Source of the DNA: an uncultured Porphyromonadaceae bacterium
Lineage (GTDB): Bacteria > Bacteroidota > Bacteroidia > Bacteroidales > Muribaculaceae
DNA: 9,957 nucleotides
Direction of reading: 5' to 3'
Assembly (NCBI GenBank): GCA_905212215.1
Contig: CAJMDR010000046.1
Location: forward strand, 1-9,957
Shown piece after piece: positions 1 through 4,588 of this stretch. The notes under the pieces are model-generated. The model saw only the letters and a program-made list of their open reading frames with translations, made no database searches and was not told where the DNA came from. A program made the translations under genes and the position numbers. Each line of letters begins with the position of its first letter. Position 1 is the stretch's first letter.

Positions 1-410
1 AGATTATATGCCATTTCTTTTAGCAGCTCTTTTCCTGCGCCTGAAAGCTCCTGCCCATTTTCGAAATAACACACTGCCTTTTCCGGTTTATCCAGTTCCA
101 GATCGCAGATTCCCAGAATATTATAAAGAGTTGCTGTCTCTTCCGTTCCATTCTTCAATGCTTTTTCCAACGCCTTCTCTGCCTTTTCATACTTTTTCTG
201 TTCCCAGTAGCAGAGTCCGAGTCCGCGATAAGCCTCTCCCAGATTCTTCTTTTTGTCTACCGCATCCTGGAATTCCACCTCTGCATTTTTATAGTCTTTT
301 TCTTCCAGATACTTCGTTCCTTTTTTTACAGAACCGGCGCATCCCGTTACTGTCATACAAAGTGCTACAAGAATCCCTATGATTACCTTTTTCTTTCTTC
401 CTGCTGTCAC
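1..410 (-). CDS. TPR-repeat lipoprotein, 3' end cut by window edge
   Basis: A 136-codon open frame runs from GTG at 410 to the window edge, so the C-terminus is missing. Residues 1-24 form a lipoprotein signal: basic start (GRKKK), hydrophobic stretch and lipobox VTGC with Cys24 as the lipidated residue. After it come helical pairs typical of tetratricopeptide repeats, at about 30-52, 57-87 (AYRGLGLCYWEQKKYEKAEKA) and 93-120 (LYNILGICDLELDKPEKAV). Such proteins are usually surface-anchored interaction scaffolds; no substrate can be named. The GTG start is supported by the GAAGGAAGGA Shine-Dalgarno stretch 10 nt upstream and by the signal peptide. Shine-Dalgarno use, Lys/Glu-rich AT-leaning codons and protein style resemble clostridial Firmicutes and differ from every gene to the right of position 570. 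It lies 39 nt downstream of the ArsR-like tail, in the same direction, so the two may share an operon in their source genome. Confidence 0.75.
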   Translation of the reverse strand, partial: MTAGRKKKVIIGILVALCMTVTGCAGSVKKGTKYLEEKDYKNAEVEFQDAVDKKKNLGEAYRGLGLCYWEQKKYEKAEKALEKALKNGTEETATLYNILGICDLELDKPEKAVCYFENGQELSGAGKELLKEMAYN

Positions 411-420
411 TGTTATCGTT

Positions 421-430
421 TCCTTCCTTC
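421..430 (-). promoter_or_regulatory. Shine-Dalgarno site of the TPR lipoprotein
   Basis: On the minus strand this reads GAAGGAAGGA, 10 nt before the GTG at 410. It decides the GTG start. It is also the only clear Shine-Dalgarno site in the window, because the Bacteroidales genes to the right start after A-rich stretches instead. That supports a different origin for this end. Confidence 0.6.
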
Positions 431-449
431 TATATTGATATATCATCTG

Positions 450-566
450 TTATTCCAGAATATGCTCCATTCCCTGGTTCATGATGGTCTGGATATGATC
501 ATCAGCAAGGGAATAGAACACCGTTTTTCCTTCCCGTCTGTTCTTCACAAGCTTCATCTGCTTGAG
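450..566 (-). pseudogene. C-terminal fragment of an ArsR/SmtB-family metalloregulator
   Basis: The last 34-38 codons of the chimeric frame read LKQMKLVKNRREGK, TVFYSLADDH, IQTIMNQGMEHILE and stop. This is the end of the winged helix and the C-terminal helix of an ArsR-family repressor: recognition-helix exit, the basic beta-hairpin wing (NRREGK), the YSLADDH segment that often carries metal ligands in alpha-5, and the closing amphipathic helix. The N-terminal helices and the rest of the HTH are absent because the frame passes into SufE. The family call rests on remembered motif similarity. It lies 39 nt before the TPR lipoprotein, on the same strand, and both look Firmicute-like. Confidence 0.7.
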
Positions 567-941
567 CATAGCCACCAGGCCGTTGGAACGAGTGGGGCTG
601 AGGTGGCTGCCGAGTCCTATCTTGTCAATGAAATACAGGTCGGCATGGAGGATGTCGGCAGGTTTCTGGCCGCTGAGCACTCGCACTAACAGAGCGATGA
701 TGCCTTTTACTATGAGGGCGTCGGAGTCGGCGCGATATATTACGTTTCCGTCGTTATCGAGGCTTGCGACAATCCATACACGGCTCTGACAGCCTTCAAT
801 GAGGTGAGCCGGCGTTTTGTCGGCTTCTGGAAGGAGAGGCAGTGCGGAGCCTAAATCAATGATGTAGGCATAGCGGTCCATCCAGTCGCCAAGGTCGGCG
901 AATTCTTCAATTATTTCGTCTTGAATCTGATTTATGGTCAT
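450..941 (-). CDS. sufE: SufE Fe-S sulfur-acceptor protein with its C-terminus replaced by an ArsR tail (chimeric ORF)
   Basis: SufE takes persulfide sulfur from the cysteine desulfurase SufS and passes it to the SufBCD scaffold for Fe-S cluster assembly in the cytoplasm. Residues 1 to about 129 are a nearly complete SufE: start MTINQIQDEIIEEF, the sulfur-accepting Cys51 in LIEGCQSRVW (the position used in E. coli SufE), then ADSDALIVKGIIALLVRVLSG and the late motif LSPTRSNGL. From about residue 130 to the stop the sequence is no longer SufE but the C-terminal wing and helix of an ArsR/SmtB repressor (KLVKNRREGKTVFYSLADDH). A normal SufE would need only about 10-15 more residues, so function could survive if the fusion were real. 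Start 941 is preferred because family members begin MTIN; an in-frame ATG at 965 would add eight unlikely residues (MGSYPPSD). It is divergent from the FKBP block. Confidence 0.8.
   Translation of the reverse strand: MTINQIQDEIIEEFADLGDWMDRYAYIIDLGSALPLLPEADKTPAHLIEGCQSRVWIVASLDNDGNVIYRADSDALIVKGIIALLVRVLSGQKPADILHADLYFIDKIGLGSHLSPTRSNGLVAMLKQMKLVKNRREGKTVFYSLADDHIQTIMNQGMEHILE
552..566. other. Junction of Firmicute-like and Bacteroidales-like sequence
   Basis: On the minus strand this stretch encodes Leu-Lys-Gln-Met-Lys. SufE proteins of Bacteroidales carry a motif like LLAMVKQMR here and ArsR proteins carry LRxLKQMKLVKNRREGK, so a short identity could bridge the two genes. Left of it, the coding looks clostridial with a Shine-Dalgarno site; right of it, everything is Bacteroidales. 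The exact breakpoint cannot be fixed closer than about 550-575 from sequence alone. Confidence 0.65.
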
Positions 942-984
942 GTCAGAAGGGGGGTAAGACCCCATGAAATGAAAAATTATGAAG

Positions 985-1016
985 CAAAGGTAGTCATTTT
1001 TTGTCTAAGTTGGAAA
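985..1016 (-). promoter_or_regulatory. Probable Bacteroidetes-type promoter of sufE
   Basis: Reading leftwards, TACCTTTG at 992-985 fits the -7 consensus TAnnTTTG exactly. The -33 element is weaker: TTTC at 1016-1013, 20 bp upstream. Transcription would start near 978, giving a leader of about 37 nt to the preferred start at 941. The upstream half interleaves with the plus-strand promoter at 1000-1032. Confidence 0.45.
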
Positions 1017-1032
1017 TTTATTGCTAATTTTG
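1000..1032 (+). promoter_or_regulatory. Bacteroidetes-type promoter reading toward the FKBP block
   Basis: TTTG at 1000-1003 is followed after 21 bp by TAATTTTG at 1025-1032, matching the TTTG and TAnnTTTG elements recognised by the Bacteroidetes primary sigma factor. The start site would be near 1039, leaving an unusually long leader of about 220 nt before the first FKBP gene at 1259. No second good promoter was found between 1040 and 1258. Confidence 0.5.
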
Positions 1033-1065
1033 CATTGGAAAAACTGCCCCGGACCGTGAGGCGCT

Positions 1066-1079
1066 TTGACGCGCGTCAA
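1066..1079. promoter_or_regulatory. Perfect 14-bp palindrome, possible operator, in the FKBP leader
   Basis: TTGACGCGCGTCAA is its own reverse complement. It lies about 27 nt after the predicted start site of the rightward promoter, a place where a dimeric repressor could act. No regulator can be named. As RNA it could form only a 5-bp stem with a GCGC loop. The 942-1258 stretch otherwise holds the two divergent promoters and an A-rich run (AAAGAAAAAAGAAA) before 1259 that suits translation start in Bacteroidetes. Confidence 0.3.
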
Positions 1080-1258
1080 CGAAAAGCTGAAAAAATGACA
1101 TTCATTTTTAACTTTTTGTGGCAGAGTCGGTCTAACATAACGTGGGGAGCGATTGTTGATAATATAATGTACGGCATAAAAGCTGCGGAAATATTGTCAA
1201 CCCGGAATGGTCGCGAGGCATCCTGTCCTCCGGTTTTTCCAACGAAAGAAAAAAGAAA

Positions 1259-1864
1259 ATGGATAAATTAAGTTATGCATGGGGCCTGGCGATGGGCCAG
1301 CAGCTGAAAGGTATGGGAGTCAAGGATCTTGACGCCACATCGTTCTGCGACGCAGTGAAGACAGTCTTCGAGGGCAAAGAGCCGGAACTGGCACCTCAGG
1401 AGGCACAGAAGCTGATTCAGGACTTCCTGAAGGAGCTGGAAGAGAAAATGGAGAAACAGGCCCGCGAGGAGGGTGAACGTTTCCTGACAGAGAACGGCAA
1501 GAAGGAGGGTGTTAAGACCACCGCATCCGGACTTCAGTATGTTGTGGAAAAAGAGGGCACAGGTATTCAGCCCGGACCGGAAGACGAGGTTACGGTGCAT
1601 TACACCGGCAAACTTCTCAATGGTCAGGTGTTCGACAGCAGTGTAAACCGCGGCGAACCTGCAACATTCCCCCTGAATCGCGTCATTCCAGGATGGACGG
1701 AAGGTGTACAGCTCATGAAAGAAGGTGCCAAGTACACATTCTTCATCCCCAGCGACCTTGCCTATGGTCCTCAGGGTATTCCCAATGCCATCCCGCCTCA
1801 TTCAACTCTCATCTTCGATGTGCAGCTGATTAAGGTGAACAAGAAATCAGGCATCATCATATAA
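1259..1864 (+). CDS. FKBP-type peptidyl-prolyl cis-trans isomerase, cytoplasmic, FklB/FkpA-like
   Basis: This 201-residue protein should speed cis-trans isomerisation of Xaa-Pro bonds and act as a folding helper. Residues 1 to about 85 are a helical N-terminal domain like the dimerising arm of FkpA/FKBP22 proteins (SYAWGLAMGQQLKGMG, then a long charged helix 46-80). Residues 90-193 are a full FKBP domain: HYTGKLLNG, VFDSS, FPLNRVIPGW, LAYG and LIFDV. The usual active-site residues are present as Tyr115, Phe125, Asp126, Phe137, Val142, Ile143, Trp146, Tyr169 and Phe186, so it should be active. There is no signal peptide, so it probably works in the cytoplasm, unlike the lipoprotein paralogue 76 nt downstream. 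The start ATG follows an A-rich run and gives the expected SYA-x-G start of the N-domain. Confidence 0.93.
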   Translation: MDKLSYAWGLAMGQQLKGMGVKDLDATSFCDAVKTVFEGKEPELAPQEAQKLIQDFLKELEEKMEKQAREEGERFLTENGKKEGVKTTASGLQYVVEKEGTGIQPGPEDEVTVHYTGKLLNGQVFDSSVNRGEPATFPLNRVIPGWTEGVQLMKEGAKYTFFIPSDLAYGPQGIPNAIPPHSTLIFDVQLIKVNKKSGIII

Positions 1865-1870
1865 TCGGTG

Positions 1871-1886
1871 GCGGCATTAATGCCGC
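1871..1886. other. 16-bp palindrome between the two FKBP genes
   Basis: GCGGCATTAATGCCGC is a perfect inverted repeat 6 nt after the stop of the first FKBP gene. As RNA it would form a 5-7 bp GC-rich stem. No T-run follows, so it is not a typical terminator; it could be a weak terminator, a 3'-end protecting hairpin or chance. No promoter was seen in the 76-nt gap, so the next gene probably depends on read-through. Confidence 0.35.
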
Positions 1887-1940
1887 TGCCTTGTTGTCGT
1901 CGCTTAAGGAAAGTGGCGAAAAATACTCTCTAGACAGAAA

Positions 1941-2510
1941 ATGAAAGCAAACCGCATCAATACATTTTTAAGTGTGGCACTTGTGGCCGGCACTTCCTTG
2001 TGCAGCCTCAGTGCGTGCGCCGGCTCCAAGAGTGAGCAGGACCGCATAGCCGACGTGGCTGTGGAAGCCGCCGAGGAGACCACCGGAGTACAGGACGCTA
2101 CCGGTGACCCCACTGCAAACAACCAGCCGGCGGCCAAAGCCGCCGACGCAAAGGATATCAATTCCGGAAAATGGATCAAGCTTCCTTCCGGACTGGAATA
2201 TCAGGTGATAAGGGAAGGCAAAGGCGCCAAACCTACCGCCAATGACGAAGTAACCGTATATTATACCGGCTACCTCACCGATGGCACAGTATTCGATTCC
2301 ACCGACCTGCACGGCGGCGAACCCATCTCGTTCCCGTTGCGTGGCGTGATACCGGGCTGGACAGAAGGCCTTCAGCTCATGCCCATAGGGTCGCAGTACC
2401 GTTTCCGTATTCCTGGTAGCCTGGCATACGGCGAACGTGGCGTGCCGGGAGCAATTCCTCCCAATGCCACTCTGATATTCGATGTAGAGCTTCTAAAGAT
2501 AGGCCAGTGA
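1941..2510 (+). CDS. Lipoprotein FKBP-type peptidyl-prolyl cis-trans isomerase
   Basis: A 189-residue prolyl isomerase that should be anchored in the cell envelope. Residues 1-26 are a lipoprotein signal with lipobox LSAC and Cys26. Residues 27 to about 75 are a low-complexity Ala/Glu/Asp/Thr linker. Residues 80-187 are the FKBP domain, with Tyr108 (YYTG), Phe118-Asp119 (VFDS), Phe131, Val136-Ile137 and Trp140 (GVIPGW), Tyr163 (LAYG) and Phe180 (LIFDV), so every usual catalytic-pocket residue is kept. It lacks the helical dimerisation domain of the upstream gene but its FKBP domain is close to that one (both have VIPGWTEG and QLM), pointing to tandem duplication and retargeting. The residues after the Cys (AGSKSEQD) are only a weak match to a surface-export signal, so periplasmic versus surface location is open. 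Its stop overlaps the next gene. Confidence 0.92.
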   Translation: MKANRINTFLSVALVAGTSLCSLSACAGSKSEQDRIADVAVEAAEETTGVQDATGDPTANNQPAAKAADAKDINSGKWIKLPSGLEYQVIREGKGAKPTANDEVTVYYTGYLTDGTVFDSTDLHGGEPISFPLRGVIPGWTEGLQLMPIGSQYRFRIPGSLAYGERGVPGAIPPNATLIFDVELLKIGQ

Positions 2511-2809
2511 AGCGCATCATCCACATCGCGGCAATAGCCGCTGTCGCACTACTGATGTCGGGTTGCAAAGGGCGTACCACGGAAAATGTGGAGCCTGATG
2601 GCTCTCCGGCTCAGGAAGTGGTGATAGCGGAAACGGGTTCCGCCACCGAAACAAGGGACTCCTTGCGCAAGAAAGTGGAAAAGGTGGCGCCACCGCGTCA
2701 GACTCCCTCTCCAGCACCAGGGAATCCTTCTGCCGGGAATTCAGGCAAGGAGGAACAGAAAGACTCGGCGGCAAAAGAGAATCCGTTTGCCCGGTACAAT
2801 ATCAAATAA
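2507..2809 (+). CDS. Small lipoprotein of unknown function, GTG start
   Basis: A 100-residue lipoprotein that I do not recognise. It begins at GTG, overlapping the previous stop by 4 nt (GTGA), so translation is probably coupled to the lipoprotein FKBP. GTG is the credible start because the next in-frame ATG falls inside the signal peptide. Residues 1-20 are the signal (KRII, hydrophobic AAIAAVALL, lipobox MSGC, Cys20). The mature part is polar and probably disordered: an acidic segment (about 24-45), a basic patch with RKKVEKVAPPR near 54-64, a Pro/Ser/Gly stretch (65-78) and a charged tail ending NPFARYNIK. No cysteine other than Cys20, no catalytic motif and no fold can be seen. Context suggests an envelope accessory to the FKBP proteins, as an inference only. 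Confidence 0.75.
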   Translation: MKRIIHIAAIAAVALLMSGCKGRTTENVEPDGSPAQEVVIAETGSATETRDSLRKKVEKVAPPRQTPSPAPGNPSAGNSGKEEQKDSAAKENPFARYNIK

Positions 2810-2825
2810 CACGATTATTCATTCT

Positions 2826-2846
2826 AGGAGAGCTGAACTCTCTCCT
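2826..2846 (+). other. Hairpin between the small lipoprotein and the FKBP-like lipoprotein
   Basis: AGGAGAG at 2826-2832 and CTCTCCT at 2840-2846 form a perfect 7-bp stem around a 7-nt loop. No T-run follows and no Bacteroidetes promoter is visible in the 63-nt gap. It may set RNA stability or partial termination inside the operon. Confidence 0.4.
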
Positions 2847-2872
2847 CGCAAATACTATTCAACATCATAACG

Positions 2873-3823
2873 ATGAAATTAAAGACAGCACTTAACACTC
2901 TTGGCTCACTTGCCATAGCAGCACTGCTTGCATCCTGCTCCGGACAGCCTTCCGACGGCAAGCCTCTGGAGAAAATGGGAGCCACCACGGGTTCCGACTC
3001 CGTCTCATATTATTATGGCCAGCTCATGGCCGAGCGTATGTTCCAGATGAGTCAGCAGGACTCTCTGTTCAAAGACCCCAAGTTCCTGGACGCATACTGG
3101 AAAGGCATGAAAGAGGCGCAGAACCTGTTGCGCCAGGGCGACAGCCCCGAAGACAAAGGCTTCAACCAGGGTCTGGCATTTGGTCTCCAGCTCTATGAGA
3201 ACATGCTCAAGACCTCGAAAGACATACCCGAGTTCAAGTTCAATCCCAAGATGTTCGAGGCCGGTTATGCCTGGACACACATGGGCGACAGCGTACGCTC
3301 TACCACCGAGGCACAGGGTAACCTGTCGCAGATAATGGAGAGCATGCAGAAACGCGCCACGGCCAAGGACAACGCCATGATTGAGAAGAACATAGCCGAA
3401 TATGCCAAGAAGCATGGCTTCGCCAAAGACAAGGCCGGCTATTTCGAGAAGATGGTTAAGCAGGGTAACGGTCAGGTTTATGCCGTGGGCGACTCCCTCA
3501 CCATCAGCGTGGAATTCGCCACCAGCACAGGCCGCGACATGAAGCAGTATGCCATGCCCGAAACTCCGCTGGTACTTGGCAAGACCATGCCTATGACATA
3601 TCCGTATGCACAGGTGCTTCTCAATACTCGTGGCAACAGTGTGCTCCAGCTTCTTATGGTGCCCGACGCACTCTTCGGCGGAGCTACCCAGTCGTTCGGC
3701 TTCGAGAAGGGTGAATTCCTGATCGTCACCCTGAACACCAAGTTCGTGGCAAAGACCAGCTACAAGCCTGAGGGCGCTCCTTCGGCAGCCCCCGCACCTG
3801 GCGATGCCAAGACAAAGAAGTAA
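2873..3823 (+). CDS. FKBP-like lipoprotein with degenerate active site (probable non-catalytic paralogue)
   Basis: A 316-residue lipoprotein (signal 1-22, lipobox LASC, Cys22). Residues 42-90 (SVSYYYGQLMAERM, FLDAYWKGMKEA) resemble the helical N-domain of FkpA/FklB proteins, and 97-147 (GFNQGLAFGLQLYEN, FEAGYAWTHMGDS) look like a second copy. A helical stretch follows (150-190). Residues 194-292 have the order of an FKBP domain (VKQGNGQVYAVGDSLTISVEF, then MVPDALFGG, then FLIVTLNTKF), but the pocket residues are gone: HYTG becomes EFAT, the FD pair is absent, VIPGW is replaced near TMPMTYPY, LAYG becomes ALFGG, and LIFDV becomes LIVTL. Isomerase activity is therefore unlikely and a chaperone or binding role is more plausible. 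The tail (298-316) is Pro/Ala/Lys-rich. Many annotators would call it an FKBP or hypothetical protein; my FKBP assignment rests on domain order plus neighbourhood. Confidence 0.75.
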   Translation: MKLKTALNTLGSLAIAALLASCSGQPSDGKPLEKMGATTGSDSVSYYYGQLMAERMFQMSQQDSLFKDPKFLDAYWKGMKEAQNLLRQGDSPEDKGFNQGLAFGLQLYENMLKTSKDIPEFKFNPKMFEAGYAWTHMGDSVRSTTEAQGNLSQIMESMQKRATAKDNAMIEKNIAEYAKKHGFAKDKAGYFEKMVKQGNGQVYAVGDSLTISVEFATSTGRDMKQYAMPETPLVLGKTMPMTYPYAQVLLNTRGNSVLQLLMVPDALFGGATQSFGFEKGEFLIVTLNTKFVAKTSYKPEGAPSAAPAPGDAKTKK

Positions 3824-3844
3824 TATGTTGACGGTATGACGGCA

Positions 3845-3879
3845 AAATGCCATTTCATCAATTGTGGAATGAGGCATTT
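3845..3879 (+). other. Stem-loop just after the FKBP-like lipoprotein
   Basis: AAATGCC (3845-3851) pairs with GGCATTT (3873-3879), and ATTTCA (3852-3857) pairs with TGGAAT (3865-3870, one U-G pair), leaving a 2-nt bulge and a 7-nt loop. It starts 22 nt after the stop codon. There is no T-run, so it may stabilise the 3' end or be part of a compound terminator with the hairpin at 3916-3943. Confidence 0.4.
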
Positions 3880-3915
3880 GAACCACCGTTTGCCTTTACA
3901 TAAAGATACCGAGCA

Positions 3916-3943
3916 GAGGGAGGCCTTTGAGCCGGCCTCCCTC
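3916..3943 (+). terminator. Strong GC-rich hairpin, probable terminator of the FKBP block
   Basis: GAGGGAGGCC (3916-3925) and GGCCTCCCTC (3934-3943) make a perfect 10-bp stem with an 8-nt loop. It lies between the last FKBP-block gene and the Lrp promoter, where transcription should end. The following bases lack a clean T-run, so its efficiency is uncertain. Confidence 0.6.
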
Positions 3944-4051
3944 CCGACTCATTAGTATTCACTTCTCAGAATTATAAAAGTTACATAAGCGAACCGTAAT
4001 CTTAAAATTTGTTAAAAGTGAAATTTGGTAAGAAAAAACAGATTAAAACAC

Positions 4052-4082
4052 TTTGCCGGGAGCGGGAAACTTTGTAAATTTG
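4052..4082 (+). promoter_or_regulatory. Bacteroidetes-type promoter of the Lrp-YfhO pair
   Basis: TTTG at 4052-4055, a 19-bp spacer and TAAATTTG at 4075-4082 fit the Bacteroidetes promoter consensus exactly. The start site should lie near 4089, giving a leader of about 22 nt to the ATG at 4112. This placement argues against the in-frame ATG at 4025, which lies upstream of the promoter. Confidence 0.75.
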
Positions 4083-4111
4083 CAAACAAAAATTGTTCAA
4101 CACTATTTGGT

Positions 4112-4588
4112 ATGGAAAAGATAGATAACTTAGATCGCAGAATTCTGAACATCATCATGCGCAATGCCCGCACTCCGTCGAAAGACGTAGCAGTGGAATG
4201 TGGAGTATCTCGCGCAGCCATCCATCAGCGCATCCAGCGTCTGATAGAGATGAAGGTGATAGTAGGCTCCGGATATCTGATCAATCAGAAGAAACTGGGC
4301 TATAACACATGCACATACGTAGGCGTACGTCTTGAGAAAGGCTCCATGTACCGCGAGGTAGTGGGCGCTCTGGAAGAGATTCCCGAAGTAGTGGAATGCC
4401 ATTTCACCACCGGCCCGTACTCCATGCTGGTAAAAGTTTACGCACGCGACAACCAGAACCTCATGGAACTGCTCAACGACCGTATCCAGCACATCCACGG
4501 TGTGACAGAAACGGAAACGCTCATCTCTCTTGAGCAGAGCATCAGCCGCCCGATTACTCTTCAGCTGGATCCTAACTCGCCCAAATGA
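4112..4588 (+). CDS. Lrp/AsnC-family transcriptional regulator
   Basis: A 158-residue DNA-binding regulator of the feast/famine family, which usually senses amino acids or related small molecules as a dimer or octamer. Residues 5-50 are the AsnC-type winged HTH (IDNLDRRILNIIMRNAR, recognition helix about 31-44 with GVSRAAIHQRIQRL). Residues 67-142 are the ligand-binding RAM domain (YVGVRLEKG, GALEEIPEVVECHFTTGPYSML, HIHGVTETETLISLEQS). The family's usual TGxYD turn is TGPYS here. The start at 4112 is chosen because MEKIDNLDRRIL is the standard N-terminus and the promoter sits just before it. Its stop overlaps the YfhO start by 4 nt (ATGA), so the two are co-transcribed and probably coupled. 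Target genes cannot be read from the sequence; autoregulation is common in the family. Confidence 0.92.
   Translation: MEKIDNLDRRILNIIMRNARTPSKDVAVECGVSRAAIHQRIQRLIEMKVIVGSGYLINQKKLGYNTCTYVGVRLEKGSMYREVVGALEEIPEVVECHFTTGPYSMLVKVYARDNQNLMELLNDRIQHIHGVTETETLISLEQSISRPITLQLDPNSPK

Noticed and set aside
8..382. Plus-strand 124-codon frame at the left end
   Set aside because: It is rich in Pro/Phe/Leu/Ser as expected of an antisense shadow; the minus strand carries a lipoprotein signal, a Shine-Dalgarno site and TPR repeats.
942..965. Upstream ATG at 965 for sufE
   Set aside because: It would add MGSYPPSD, unlike SufE proteins, which start at MTIN; it cannot be strictly excluded because the leader would still be about 13 nt.
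1150..1180. TTGTTG and TATAAT-like words as a sigma70-type promoter before the FKBP gene
   Set aside because: Spacing is too short and Bacteroidetes use TTTG/TAnnTTTG; chance AT-rich words are expected here.
921..1271. Plus-strand 116-codon frame across the sufE-FKBP gap
   Set aside because: It begins inside sufE on the other strand, runs through both promoters, has no recognisable domain and ends inside the FKBP gene.
1268..1801. Minus-strand 177-codon frame opposite the first FKBP gene
   Set aside because: Shadow of a gene with a complete FKBP active site on the plus strand.
3005..3886. Minus-strand 293-codon frame opposite the FKBP-like lipoprotein
   Set aside because: It mirrors the codon bias of the plus-strand gene; it is Cys/His/Leu-rich, without a domain or start signal. 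The plus-strand frame has a signal peptide and domain order.
4025..4111. Upstream ATG adding 29 residues to the Lrp/AsnC protein
   Set aside because: The consensus promoter at 4052-4082 lies within this stretch, and the family N-terminus is MEKIDNLD at 4112.
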